A stretch of 64,000 bases of DNA, taken from contig NZ_CM002285.1 in the NCBI RefSeq assembly GCF_000497445.1, positions 1,774,200 to 1,838,199 on the forward strand, in the 5' to 3' direction. The position numbers were made by a program, and so were the translations under genes. Source of the DNA: Streptomyces roseochromogenus subsp. oscitans DS 12.976 (GTDB lineage Bacteria; Actinomycetota; Actinomycetes; Streptomycetales; Streptomycetaceae). The notes beneath the pieces were generated by a model. It had not been told where the DNA came from. It worked only from the letters and a program-made list of their open reading frames with translations, and searched no databases. Positions 36,215-46,068 of this stretch are shown here, in pieces; within the stretch, counting starts at the first letter, position 1, and every line of letters begins with the position of its first letter.

Positions 36215-36747
36215 GAACTCCCCGCCGCGTCCGTGCCCGGCCCGGTGGCCGGGACACTGGCGCAGGTCTTCGCGGCCTGGGCGTCGATCGTGAAGCTCAC
36301 CCGGAACTCACCGGCCTGGTGTTCCATGCGAAGCGGCACACTGACCACGGTGAATTTGCCGAACGCGTTGTCTTTGGGATTCCCGTGCGACTGGTAGCGT
36401 CCGAACTGATGCTGATAGGCCGTCCACACCTTCGCGAGTGCGTCTGGTGGCAGCTGTTTGCGCATCGTCGCGTCGAAGTGGGCTGTGGCCGCGGCGAAGC
36501 TGCCATGCACGATGTCGTCGAGAGTCTCCAGGGCGAACCGGTCGCTCTGAGTCTCGGCCTGGCTCTAGCCGCGGCTGAGGCCCGTGACCTGCGCGGTGCC
36601 GGGGGCCTGCGCCGCGGCCGGCGCGGAATCGGCAGCCGACACCAGCGCGCTTGAGGTCAGCGCGGCCGTGACTACTGCCTGGACGACTCGCCTCTTGCTG
36701 CTGAACGGTGCTTCTTTCTCGGACACCAGGACCACGGCCTCCTGCAA
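36215..36747 (-). pseudogene. Exported DUF3887-like protein, broken by a stop and a transposase fragment
   Basis: From ATG 36747: signal-like VVQAVVTAALTSSALVSAAD, then a TAG in frame at 36565-36567, then in the same frame SDRFALETLDDIVHGSFAAA, DATMRKQLPPDALAKVWTAY and VSVPLRMEHQAGEFRVSFTI. The last part matches the DUF3887 pattern of small exported proteins often fused to peptidases. The family's final strand is replaced by the IS5 fragment. Confidence 0.65.
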
Positions 36748-37033
36748 TTTGGTGGGTGCCGGGTAATTTCATCTTGCTCCATTCGCTCTTCCTTCGCATT
36801 GCAGGTGGGCTACGAGGGATTTTGGCAGCCTGCTCAAACGGAAGGGCGGGGTAGTAGGACTTCCCGGGATGGTGCTCGTCGGACAGGGAGCGAGCGATGG
36901 GCTGGAGGCAGGCGGCGCGGAGGAGGTTTCGGGGCGGTTCGCGGTGGCGGGAGTCAGGCCGCGGTGCGGGCCGGTTCGAGGCGAGGTGGACGTCCCGTCG
37001 GGACGGCTTGCGGTCGAGGCCGGCGGGCGAGCG

Positions 37034-38491
37034 GTGAGTGCCGTGCGGGTCGGGCGTCGTCGACGTGGGGCGCTGGCGGTCCTGCTGACTGCCGCTTTCA
37101 TGGGGATCCTTGATGTGCTGATCGTGAACGTCGCGGCTCCGTCCATCCAGCGTGACCTTCGGGCAGGCTTCAGTGACATCCAGCTCGTCGTCAGCGGCTA
37201 TGTGCTGGCGTATGCCGTCGCCCTGACGTCGGGAGGTCGGCTGGGTGATTCGCTGGGCAGACGACGGGTTTTCCTCACCGGGTTGCTGGCGTTCGTGGTG
37301 TGCAGCGCGGGATGCGCGCTGGCGCCGTCGGTCGGGGTGCTGATCGGACTGCGAGTCGCGCAGGGGCTGGCGGCGGCGCTGATGCTGCCGCAAGTGCTCT
37401 CCGTCATCCAGGATGTATTCCCTCGTCAGGAGCGGCCGCGGGCTCTGGCCCTGTACGGCGCGACGATGGGGATGGGGGCGGTGGTCGGACAGATCGTCGG
37501 TGGCGCGCTCATCCGCGCCGACGTACTTGGGCTGGGCTGGCGCTCGGTGTTCTGGGTGAACGTGCCGATCGGCCTCGCCGCGGCCGCCTGCGTCCCCTTC
37601 GTGCTCCCGCGCAGCCGGCCGGTGCGACGACCGGCGGACGCCCCCGGCCTGCTCCTCACCGCCGTGGCGATGCCCCTGTTCATCTACCCGCTGATCCGGG
37701 GCGGCGCTGGCGGATGGACGTGGTGGGTGTGGCCGGCGTTCGCCGGAGCGGCCCTGGCCCTGGCGGCGTTGTGGTCCGTCGAGCGGCGCCGGGAAAGCGC
37801 GGGCCGCGCACCGCTGATCGCTCCGTCGCTCTTCCACGGCAGGGGATTCACGACCGGGCTGGGAGCGGCGTTGGTTTTCTCCTGCGGCAACTACGGGCTG
37901 TTCCTGCTGCTGGCCTACGTCTTCCAGGAGGGACTGCACCTGTCGCCGCTCGCGTCGGGGGTGGGCTTTCTGCCGCTGGGGCTGGGCTTCGCAGCGGCCT
38001 CGCTCGCCGGACGACGGCCGGCTGTCCGGCACGGAAACCGTCTCCTCACGTCGGGCGCGGGCACGATGGTCCTCGGTTATCTGGTCCTGGCGGCCACCCT
38101 GGCCCGGGGTCCGGCCGCTTCCGCCGGCATGCAGGCCCTGGCCATGGCACCGGCGTTGCTGATCGAGGGAGTGGGTCAGGGGCTGGTCGCGGCCCCGCTG
38201 ATCGGGGTCATCCTCGCCACGGTGCCACCCGACGAGGCGGGATCGGCCTCCGGAGTCGTCCTGACGATCAATCAGCTCGCCAGCTCCCTCGGCGTGGCCG
38301 CATTCGGTGCGCTCTTCGTCGCGCTCCTCGGCGCCGATCCCCAGCAGACATCCGCCCGCCTCACGGCCCACGACTTCACCGACGCCCTGCTGGGATGCGC
38401 GTGGGCCTTTCTGGCGCTGGCGGTGGCCACCGGCCTGCTGGCCTGGCGCCTGCCTCCTCCCGCACAGCCTGCCACGGACACCACACGCTGA
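37034..38491 (+). CDS. MFS exporter, DHA2 type
   Basis: About 485 residues with ~14 membrane helices. Motif A GGRLGDSLGRRR follows helix 2 and the motif-C region reads GMGAVVGQIVGGAL. The N-terminal ILDVLIVNVAAPSIQRDL is typical of the EmrB/QacA drug:H+ antiporters. GTG at 37034 is preferred because the membrane part begins about 15 residues later; an ATG at 36869 would add a 55-residue tail without similarity. No regulator gene adjoins, but the next gene is a second exporter in the same direction. Confidence 0.85.
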   Translation: MSAVRVGRRRRGALAVLLTAAFMGILDVLIVNVAAPSIQRDLRAGFSDIQLVVSGYVLAYAVALTSGGRLGDSLGRRRVFLTGLLAFVVCSAGCALAPSVGVLIGLRVAQGLAAALMLPQVLSVIQDVFPRQERPRALALYGATMGMGAVVGQIVGGALIRADVLGLGWRSVFWVNVPIGLAAAACVPFVLPRSRPVRRPADAPGLLLTAVAMPLFIYPLIRGGAGGWTWWVWPAFAGAALALAALWSVERRRESAGRAPLIAPSLFHGRGFTTGLGAALVFSCGNYGLFLLLAYVFQEGLHLSPLASGVGFLPLGLGFAAASLAGRRPAVRHGNRLLTSGAGTMVLGYLVLAATLARGPAASAGMQALAMAPALLIEGVGQGLVAAPLIGVILATVPPDEAGSASGVVLTINQLASSLGVAAFGALFVALLGADPQQTSARLTAHDFTDALLGCAWAFLALAVATGLLAWRLPPPAQPATDTTR

Positions 38492-38593
38492 AGCGGCCGC
38501 CACCCCAACGGGCGCACATGGCGGCCAAGCGGCAAGGGAACACTGACATCTGCCCCCCACCCGCCGCCCCGACCACGAGGCGCAGCCCCCTCC

Positions 38594-39994
38594 ATGACCG
38601 CCCAACCCACCGCACCGCGGACCGGAATCTCCGAGCGGGCACACCGTCGCTGGGTCCTGGCGGCGATGAGCGGCGCTCTGGCGATGACCTTCATCGACGA
38701 GACCGGCGTCGGCGTGGCCCTGGCGGTCATCCACCGCGAACTGCACACCAGCCGGGCGGGCACGCACTGGGTGATGAACGCCTACATGCTCACGCTCGCC
38801 GCCCTCGTGGCCGCCGGCGGCCGCCTCTCCGACCTCTACGGCCGCCGCCGCACCTTCGCCGCCGGCCTGACCGTCTTCGGTCTCGGCTCACTGCTCTGCG
38901 CCACGGCCCCGGGGCTGACCTGGCTGATCACCTGGCGGGCCGTGCAAGGGTGCGGCGCGGCCCTGCTCATCCCCACCGCACTGGCGATCGTCTCGCAGAC
39001 CTTCCCACCCGCCGAACGCGGCCGCGCCGTCGGCGCCTACATCGGCGCCGCCAGCGTCTTCTACGTCATCGGCCCAGTGCTCACCGGAGCCCTGGTCGAC
39101 CAGATCAGCTGGCGGGCCGTCTTCTGGATCAACGTGCCGATCGCCTGCGCGGTCGGCGTCATCGTCGCCGCCGTCATCCCTCGTGACATTCGGTCCCCGC
39201 GCCGCGAGCGCCTGGACCTGCCCGGTCTTGCCACGAGCGCGGCGGGACTCGCCGCGCTCGTGATCGCCCTGATGCAGGGCCCCTCCTGGGGCTGGTCGTC
39301 GCTGCCGACCGTGCTGCTGTACGTCGCCGCAGTGGTACTGTCCGCCGCCTTCACCCTCACCGAACTTCGCCGCCCGGCGCCCCTGTTCAACCTGGCGATC
39401 CTGCGCGATACCGTCTTCGCCGGCGCGGTCGCCATGGTCTTCCTGGTGTACGTGGTCTACCTCGGCCTGATCGTCTTCGCGCCCTTGTTCCTGCAACACG
39501 AAGCCGGGCTACGACCGCTCATGGCCGGCCTGGCCCTCGCCGTGGCACTCGGCCCGATCATCGCCGTCGCCCCGCTCACCGGTCGCGTCGTCGACCGCGC
39601 CGGACCCCGCCGCCCGGCCCTGATCACCGGCCTCACCGCGATCGCCGCCTTCTCCTGGCTCGCCATCGCCGCCCCTGCCCGCTCCCTCCCGTGGACCGTC
39701 CCCGCACTGCTGCTGTACGGGATCTCTGTCCCCGCCGTGTACAACTGCGCCGTCACCGCCGCGCAAAACCGAGTAACGGATGAACAACGCGGCCAAGCTT
39801 CCGGCATCATCACCAGCGCCGCCCAGACGGGCGCCACCATCGGCGTCGCAGTCATCGGCGCGGTCGTTGCCCCCGTCTCGGACTCGGCCGACTACACCAC
39901 CACCGGCTTCCAGGCGGGCTTCACCACCTGCGCCGGCTTCTCAGCGCTCCTCGCCCTTCTCGCCCTGGCCCTGCCGCGCACACCCTCGCCGTGA
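38594..39994 (+). CDS. MFS exporter, DHA2 type (second copy)
   Basis: 466 residues, 14 predicted helices, motif A GGRLSDLYGRRR, helix 1 FIDETGVGVALAVIHREL where the family usually has LDxTIVNVALP, and motif C GAASVFYVIGPVLTGAL. It is 103 bp downstream of the first exporter and only distantly similar to it, so this is not a recent duplication. The unusual D-E-T-G in helix 1 may change proton coupling or substrate. Substrate unknown. Confidence 0.88.
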   Translation: MTAQPTAPRTGISERAHRRWVLAAMSGALAMTFIDETGVGVALAVIHRELHTSRAGTHWVMNAYMLTLAALVAAGGRLSDLYGRRRTFAAGLTVFGLGSLLCATAPGLTWLITWRAVQGCGAALLIPTALAIVSQTFPPAERGRAVGAYIGAASVFYVIGPVLTGALVDQISWRAVFWINVPIACAVGVIVAAVIPRDIRSPRRERLDLPGLATSAAGLAALVIALMQGPSWGWSSLPTVLLYVAAVVLSAAFTLTELRRPAPLFNLAILRDTVFAGAVAMVFLVYVVYLGLIVFAPLFLQHEAGLRPLMAGLALAVALGPIIAVAPLTGRVVDRAGPRRPALITGLTAIAAFSWLAIAAPARSLPWTVPALLLYGISVPAVYNCAVTAAQNRVTDEQRGQASGIITSAAQTGATIGVAVIGAVVAPVSDSADYTTTGFQAGFTTCAGFSALLALLALALPRTPSP

Positions 39995-40072
39995 CCCGGC
40001 AACCACTGACGGCGATCCCCTACGCCGAGGCGCGCCATGGCCGACCTCGAAGCTCAGGCAACTCCTAGACGA

Positions 40073-40490
40073 ATGAGTCCGATGTCTGGGCTGGCTCGGA
40101 CAGCATGTCGCTGACGGACGCAGGCACATACCTCGGCATGCCCCCGTCCTGGATCAGTGCCTGGGGCAGGTTCCGCCCCCTGGAAGAACGGCTCTACGGG
40201 CGTCGAGCAGATCTGCCCGTGCTTGTTCCAGCGCCTCGCCGAACACGTTGCCCAGCAGTCGCCCACGGACTACTACGACCGACGGCAGCGCTTTGCCAAC
40301 TGGACACCCCCCGCATCGGACATACAGGAGATCATCGAGAGCTACACGGGCCGGAGCCGACGCATCGCCGCTGGCTCGCGGAACGGCGAACGCCTCGGTT
40401 CCAGAACCCGGTCGGTACCAAGCATGTGGTCGTGATCCGCATGGGCTGTCCCGACACCGTCGGCACGACCCTGCCCCTGACCTCGTCCTG
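40073..40490 (+). pseudogene. Frameshifted remnant, possibly a TniQ-like or HTH protein
   Basis: Pieces in different frames: SMSLTDAGTYLGMPPSWISA, then WKNGSTGVEQICPCLFQRLA with DYYDRRQRFANWTPP, then WLAERRTPRFQ. The pieces join with two single-base shifts. The first segment resembles a helix-turn-helix. I recall similar sequences in actinobacterial TniQ-type or unknown proteins but cannot fix the family. Confidence 0.4.
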
Positions 40491-40829
40491 CAACTGAGCT
40501 GTGGGGCGCAGCCGGCTGGACGGGGAACGCCTCCGACGGCAAGACCTGACTCGACTGCGGTCGGGCACGCGCAGGAGGGCGTCGAACCAGGACATCTCGG
40601 TGAGGCCGCAGGAACGGAGTCCTCCAGCCGCCCGTGACGTTCACCACGGCCAGGTTCGACTCCGCCGTCGGCGCGTTCAGGGCCACGCCTCACTCCACGG
40701 ATCTCGTATCGCGGCGTCGGCCGTGCCGCGGTCGGCGAGGAGCCGTGCGAGGCGGCCTCCACTGCTCGTCGAGCGATGCCCGCGGATCGGTCGTGACGAG
40801 ATCGATCGAGCGCACCCCCGATTGGCAGA

Positions 40830-41049
40830 ACGCCTTCCGCGCACCCACGCCTGGCAGAACGCTTCACACCGGATCGCGTGCTGCTACGAACGGCGGGTCA
40901 CCGTCATCGAAGCCGCCTTCGACCTCACCGACGCGATCATCACCGTCGGCGCCTGATCCACCGAGCCTGGACCATCCACCGCTGCGACGCACGCCCACGA
41001 CACCGACCATCACCGGTCGCCCGTTTGCGCGGCCGGTCGTACGTGCCTA
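40830..41049 (+). pseudogene. C-terminal fragment of an IS5-family transposase
   Basis: Reads HAWQNASHRIACCYERRVTV and AAFDLTDAIITV, then in another frame LIHRAWTIHRCDARPRHRPS. This is the normal order CYERR...FFDLADTIIT...LIRRAWTTHRWDxRP of one Streptomyces IS5 subgroup, with one frameshift near 40955. Confidence 0.65.
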
Positions 41050-41119
41050 GCGAGTCACAGTTGAGTAACGCCCACCCCGAAGATGGTATGTGATATTGCA
41101 CATGCCACATGATGCCTCC

Positions 41120-42730
41120 ATGACAAAAGCTAGAGCCCTGTTATCGGTCGTCGCCGTCATCGGCGGAGTCTGCGCGGGTATCACCCCTGCTTCGGCTTCC
41201 TCGGCTGCGCCAGAGGGCACGGGGCAGGGAAAACTCATCTGGAGTTCCTGTAACGATGCGACCACTCCTGCGCTGCAGTGCGCCATGCTCGAAGTGCCGC
41301 TGGACTACACACAGCCGAACGGCGCCAAAATCAAGATCAAGGTGAACCGGCTCCCGGCCACCGCGCCCGAGAGCAAACGGCAGGGGCCCATCCTGCTGAA
41401 TCCCGGCGGCCCCGGCGACTCCGGTCTGTGGATGCCCGCTTACGTCTCCGGAAAGATTCCCCAGGCCGTGGCCTCGACCTACGACTGGATCGGCTTCGAC
41501 CCCCGCGGCACCAACGCCAGCGAACCCCACGTCACCTGCGACGCACACTACTTCGACGCCGAGCGGCCGGACTACCAGGTCAGCCAGGGCACGTCGCAGG
41601 CATGGCTGGAGAGGTCGGCCGCGTACGCCGCCGACTGCGCCGCGAACTGGAGCTGGTTCCTGCCGCACATGACCACCGTCGACAACGCGCGCGACATGGA
41701 CAGCATCCGGCGGGCGCTCGGCGTCCAGAAGATCAACTTCTACGGAGGCTCGTGGGGCACCTCGCTGGGCTCGACGTACGGCCAGCTCTTCCCTTCGCAC
41801 GTGCGCCGGATGGTGCTCGACAGCATCGTCGGGCCCACCATCAGCTGGTACGACCACAACATCCTGCAGGACAAGGAACACCAGCGCCGGTTCGACGCCT
41901 TCGCGGCGTGGACCGCCAAGGCCGACTCGGTCTACCACCTGGGCACGGACGCTTCCACTGTGGAGCAGAAGTACTACCAGGTCGAAGCCGCGTTGCGTAC
42001 CAGCCCGGTAGCCGCCGCGCCGGCCCCCGGCAAGATCGGCCCCGCAGAGTTCGAGGACACCTTCTACGGTGGCGGCTACAACTTCCTGCGCTGGCCGCAG
42101 ATGGCCACCGTGCTGTCGGCCTACCTCACCAAGAACGACACCCGCCCGCTGCAGAGCGCCTATAATCGCTATGCCGCCCCGGGTGCCGACGACGGCACCT
42201 TCCCGGCGTACAACGCGGTCCAGTGCACCGAGAACAACTGGCCGCGCGACTGGGAGTTCTGGAAGAGGGACCAGGCAACGGTCAACGCCGTCGCACCCTT
42301 CTATACCTACAACAACATGTGGTACAACGCCTCCTGCATGTTCTGGCCCTACCAGGGCAACCCGGCCGGCCGGCTGAAGATCACCGACAAGGGCCTGCCG
42401 CCGGTCCTGCTCTTCCAGGCCACAGAGGACGCCGCCACCCCTTACTCGGGTGCCCTCGCCATGCACAAGGCACTGCCCGGATCCAAGCTGGTCGTCCAGA
42501 ACGGCGGCAGCTTCCACGAAATCCTCTTCCACGGCAACGCCTGCCTGGACGACACCTTCACCGACTACCTGCGAGACGGCCGCCTCCCCGCAGGCAAAGG
42601 CGTCATCGCCAAGACGTGCGCACCCGAACCCGACCCCACCCCGGTCTATGTGACACCGCCCCCCGCCACCGTGAAAGCCGAGCCCGCCCTGCCAGTCACA
42701 GACCCCCAGGCCATCCACGGCGCCAGGTAG
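41120..42730 (+). CDS. Secreted tripeptidyl aminopeptidase (Tap/S33 family) with a TTA codon
   Basis: 536 residues. Signal peptide (LLSVVAVIGGVCAGITPASA), alpha/beta-hydrolase core with GGPGDSG oxyanion motif, nucleophile elbow GGSWGTSLG, and a C-terminal TAP-like domain with the catalytic His in NGGSFHEI. It removes N-terminal tripeptides or similar from peptides outside the cell. Codon 8 is TTA (41141-41143), so expression should need bldA tRNA. ATG at 41120 gives the normal signal peptide; ATG at 41102 is an in-frame alternative. No good ribosome site precedes either. A Pro-rich tail follows the catalytic domain. Confidence 0.9.
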   Translation: MTKARALLSVVAVIGGVCAGITPASASSAAPEGTGQGKLIWSSCNDATTPALQCAMLEVPLDYTQPNGAKIKIKVNRLPATAPESKRQGPILLNPGGPGDSGLWMPAYVSGKIPQAVASTYDWIGFDPRGTNASEPHVTCDAHYFDAERPDYQVSQGTSQAWLERSAAYAADCAANWSWFLPHMTTVDNARDMDSIRRALGVQKINFYGGSWGTSLGSTYGQLFPSHVRRMVLDSIVGPTISWYDHNILQDKEHQRRFDAFAAWTAKADSVYHLGTDASTVEQKYYQVEAALRTSPVAAAPAPGKIGPAEFEDTFYGGGYNFLRWPQMATVLSAYLTKNDTRPLQSAYNRYAAPGADDGTFPAYNAVQCTENNWPRDWEFWKRDQATVNAVAPFYTYNNMWYNASCMFWPYQGNPAGRLKITDKGLPPVLLFQATEDAATPYSGALAMHKALPGSKLVVQNGGSFHEILFHGNACLDDTFTDYLRDGRLPAGKGVIAKTCAPEPDPTPVYVTPPPATVKAEPALPVTDPQAIHGAR

Positions 42731-43199
42731 CGCAACGCAATCGCACCTACAGTGGTGCCAGCAACTTAGGCAGGTCACTGTCCGTGTTGGTCCCCGTTCG
42801 ACTGTCAGTCCGGTGCTCTGCCGACAGCAGCGAAGCTCCTCGGCTACGACTGGTGATTGTCGAGGTCAACCAGGTAGGCGAGGAGCATCGTTGGCTGGTC
42901 ATGGTGCCATGGGCCCGGGCTGGTCTTCCAGCATGGGCCAGTTGTTGAACGGCGTCGGGGGTGGCGTACTGGCCAGCGACGTTTCCGGCGCTGCCGTCGC
43001 GGCTGGGTAACTACTACGTTCTGGCGTTATGCCCGTTTAGCGCCGCAGGCTACGGGAGCGTGATCGCCAAAGTGGTCGCGGGGTGTAGGGGCGGGCTCGG
43101 GCCGCGGGCTGGTGCCTTCCGTCAACGACGGCACTGACCAAACCGCGTCGCCGTCTGGGGGCGGCTCCGTTCGAGCTGCTGTTCCGGCGCCTTTCGGGC
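42731..43199. other. Intergenic, no gene recognised
   Basis: No frame with start, ribosome site and family motif. Composition is ordinary; the stretch is probably decayed coding DNA. Confidence 0.4.
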
Positions 43200-43470
43200 T
43201 CGTCAGTGTGCCGCAGTACACCGTGGTCGCACGCGTTCGGGCTCGCAGGCCGAGTACATCGTTCTCGACGCGGACGCGGTCGCCGCCGTGCCGCACGGAA
43301 CGGACCTGATGACCGCGGCAGCCGAACGGTTGGCGGCAGCGCGGTACAGCTCGTCGCGAGCGCCGGCGTACGGGTCGTAGCAGTGGCGGGTCCGGCGCGG
43401 CTCCAGTGCCACCGTCGCGGATCGGTCGACGAGGCCCTTACTCGCCGCGGTCACCGGGCCCGTACGCGCC
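43200..43470 (+). pseudogene. Remnant of a zinc-type alcohol dehydrogenase / quinone oxidoreductase
   Basis: AEYIVLDADAVAAVPHGTDL followed by MTAAAE in one frame and GGSAVQLVASAGVRVVAVAG in another. These are the catalytic-domain end and the nucleotide-binding start of MDR-family reductases. The NADP motif is joined with a deletion and frame change. Confidence 0.6.
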
Positions 43471-43882
43471 GACCTCGGTGGTGAGTGCCGCCGCGCCGTC
43501 CAGTTGGCGTTGCTCTAGCCGGTCTCGTCGAGTAGCAGGCAGTGAAGAGGATCGATCGCAACGAGCAGCGAGCCGAGGAGCGTTGACCCGGCAGGGTGTC
43601 TCGCCGCTCGATCAGGTGGTTTGCCGCGTAGCGCCAGCGGTAGGGGGATGTGGGCTAGGGCCGCCTCGACGCAGTGCGCCGACTCAGATATCGAGCTCCG
43701 TCAAACAAGTACTCGTCCGCTAAGGCTTGTTCCGCAGACTGCCTGCTCAGGGCCTGATGGCGTGATCAACGCCGCTGCGTTATGGCGTAAGCGCGCAGGT
43801 CAAGGGGGTTGAACGAGGCAATGGGACGCCTGTAGATCACAACGATCGGCGAAGAAAGTCGATCACAAGCACAGGGGTCCCG
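43471..43882. other. Intergenic, no gene recognised
   Basis: No gene or hairpin that I can support. It includes the probable left end of the truncated IS4 element. Confidence 0.35.
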
Positions 43883-44459
43883 TTGCAGGAGAAGTCTGTC
43901 ATCACACGGGTGGTCGCGGTAGCGGCGCGGGTGTTCACGCCGGGGCACCCGGGAGAGCTGCCCCAGGTCGTGGACTTCGCGCTGGTGGATGCGGTGCTGG
44001 CCAAGACCAAAGCGGTGCAACGCCGGATACGGCTGCTGCCCGCGCGGGTCGTGGTGTACTTCGTCCTCGCGCTGGCGCTGTTCGAGGATTGCGGCTACCG
44101 GGCCGTGTGGGACAAGCTCACCGCGGGCCTGGCCGGGCTCGCCCCGGTGCGCCCGCAGTCCTCCTCGCTCTCACGAGCCCGCCGCCGGCTGGGATTGAAG
44201 CCGCTGCGGGCCCTGTTCGAGGTACGTTCCTCCGCCCGTCGCCGCCCCACCATCTGGCGGCGGCTGTCCGACGGCTCCTATCTGACCCGCTTGTCCGCCC
44301 CCTTATCGGGCCAGGCGCGGCTACGGAATACTGACCCTCCGCGTGATCGAGGCGTGGATCACCGTCACCCTGGCCGACGGGACCGTCCGCCGGGAGCAGT
44401 GGCGGCTGGTCACCAGCCTCACGGACCCGGCCCGTCACCCCGCCGACCGCCTCATGACA
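43883..44459 (+). pseudogene. Truncated IS4-family transposase
   Basis: An intact N-terminal IS4 transposase domain (FALVDAVLAKTKAVQRRIRL; VVVYFVLALALFEDCGYRAV; SSSLSRARRRLGLKPLRALF) runs to ~44225. After a deletion the frame changes and VIEAWITVTLADGTVRREQW and TSLTDPARHPADRLM follow. The gene is cut at 44461 where the second IS110 element begins, and nothing of it reappears on the far side. Confidence 0.82.
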
Positions 44460-44461
44460 CA

Positions 44462-45335
44462 GCCCCTATGAGCGGGGTCCTGACTGTAGCTGTCTGACCA
44501 GGTGGAAGACTTCCCAGGCCGCGTAGCGTTTGACGCATCGGACGATTTCGCGCCAGGTCTTGCCCTCCTTGATCCGGCGCGCTCGACAGGACCGACCCCG
44601 CACAGCGCAGCGAAGGACGCCTCACTGTCCAGGCGTTCCAGGTTGTCCCCCATCGTGATCAGCAAGGCGACGGCCGTGTCCGGACCGATCCCCACCACGT
44701 CCAGCAGCTGCGGGGCATGACACTTGACGAGGCGGGTCAGACGAGCGCCCACATGGCGGATCTGCTCGGAGAGCTGGCCGATCCGGTGGGCCAGCAGACC
44801 CAGCGTGATCCGAGTGGCCTGCAGCACCGCCTCGTCACCGACCTCCTCGTGACCGCTCACGTCGGTGAACCGCCCGCAGGTGCGGAAGAGTTCGGCATCG
44901 CCCAGTCCCCGATCTGCACTGGCCCGTCGCCCGCTTTCGCCCGGGCGCGGGCCCGCCCGCTCAGCACGGCTCGCGCCGCGTTCTGGGCATCGAGCGGATC
45001 CGATTTACCGCGCCGACGACGATCTGCCCGGTCCATCCGAATCACGTCGAACACCTCTAAGCCCTGGGCCAGCAGATAGCGGGACAGAGACGCCCCGTAG
45101 GAACCAGTCCCCTCCACCCCGGCCCGCATCACGGCTCCCCACTTTCTGGCCGGCTTCAGCAGATCGCGGTATCCCGCCGCGGTGGCCGGGAACTCGCCGG
45201 TGGCAAGCACCGTCCCCATCACTCTGGACATGCCCATCCCCCTTCCGGTCCGGTGGCACGTCGCGTTGCCGGCACCGGGCCACGGCAGGCGGTCAGAATC
45301 GTGTGGACGCACAACAACAATCGGCAGGCCCCTAT
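44462..45335 (-). mobile_element. Degenerate IS110-family element, same ends as the element at 16-17 kb
   Basis: Bounded by GCCCCTAT at 44462-44469 and 45328-45335. It is ~330 bp shorter than the intact relative because of internal deletions. It sits directly against the truncated IS4 transposase, so it either inserted in that gene or recombined with it. Confidence 0.78.
44466..45237 (-). pseudogene. IS110-family transposase with internal deletions
   Basis: Reads GTVLATGEFPATAAGYRDLL, GVEGTGSYGASLSRYLLAQG, KSDPLDAQNAARAVLSGRAR, then after a deletion LTRLVKCHAPQLLDVVGIGP and FAALCGVGPVERAGS, then in another frame CVKRYAAWEVFHLVRQL to a TAG overlapping the end 8-mer. The first ~35 codons of the DEDD domain with its first catalytic Asp and the segment between the two large pieces are missing. 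Clearly homologous to, but not a recent copy of, the transposase at 16080. Confidence 0.85.
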
Positions 45336-45369
45336 CGGGACACGCTCCGCCGGCCCGGCACCGACAAAA

Positions 45370-45640
45370 AGCGTCCTCAGATCCGGTAGCCCATCCCGAT
45401 GAGGGTGGCGACCACGGTGGGCCGAGTTCGAGGCCGTCGGGGTAGAAGAGCCGGTGAGCGTAGCGGACCTCGCAGCCAAGACCGATGGCGAAGGTCTTGC
45501 CGGGCTCACCCCAGATTGCGGCCCGGGCGGTCCACAAGTAGAGCTGTCCGTCCGGCATTTCGGCGCTGCACGTGGATGCGTCCTGGGGCAGCGAACGCCT
45601 CATAAACGTTCCACAGCGGGCAGGTGCCGCCGGAGTGGGA
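45370..45640 (-). pseudogene. Remnant of a RamB/PrpR-like XRE regulator C-terminal domain, copy 2
   Basis: HFSHSGGTCPLWNVYEAFAA with APGRIHVQ in one frame and MPDGQLYLWTARAAIWGEPG, KTFAIGLGCEVRYAHRLFYP in another. Same protein region as copy 1 at 30171, but each copy keeps residues the other has lost, so they decayed independently from related parents. It adjoins the degenerate IS110 element. Confidence 0.65.
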
Positions 45641-46068
45641 GAAGTGGAAGCCGGTTGTCAACGATGACGTGTGCGCATTGAACTGCACGAGCCTGAGCCC
45701 TAGCAGCAGTCTGTGGCTGTCCTCGCCATCGCTGACTAAAAGAAGGTCTTGGGGCTCACCGAGTGACACGCGTGGGGTGGCCTGAAGGAGCCGCCCCACG
45801 CAGTCGCCCACTGTGCCTGCCGCTTCACGTACGCGACTGCGGTCATGCCAGGGGAATGGCTGACTTTTGAATGACCTTCCCGTCAACCATTCACGCGCCG
45901 GATAGTTGATTCCCTTTCAGGCTGTTATCACATGAGGGCACTTCCGGCCCATTGGTGAATTTTTTGGCTGGAAGGTGTCAGTTCATCTCTTGCGATTCTG
46001 GTCCGATGAGGACAGTATCTCGGTGCTCGGCAATTCCCCTTTCGGTTCAACCTCCGAGGAGTTGCTTC
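45641..46068. other. Upstream region of the ricin-fold gene
   Basis: A minus-strand frame up to 45886 (DLLLVSDGEDSHRLLLGL) has a coding-like make-up but no family. 45900-46060 is AT-richer than its surroundings and probably carries the promoter of the next gene. Confidence 0.35.

Noticed and set aside
36308..38767. 819-codon minus-strand frame across the MFS exporter
   Set aside because: Antisense shadow with Arg/Gln/Gly-rich composition and no membrane or family pattern.
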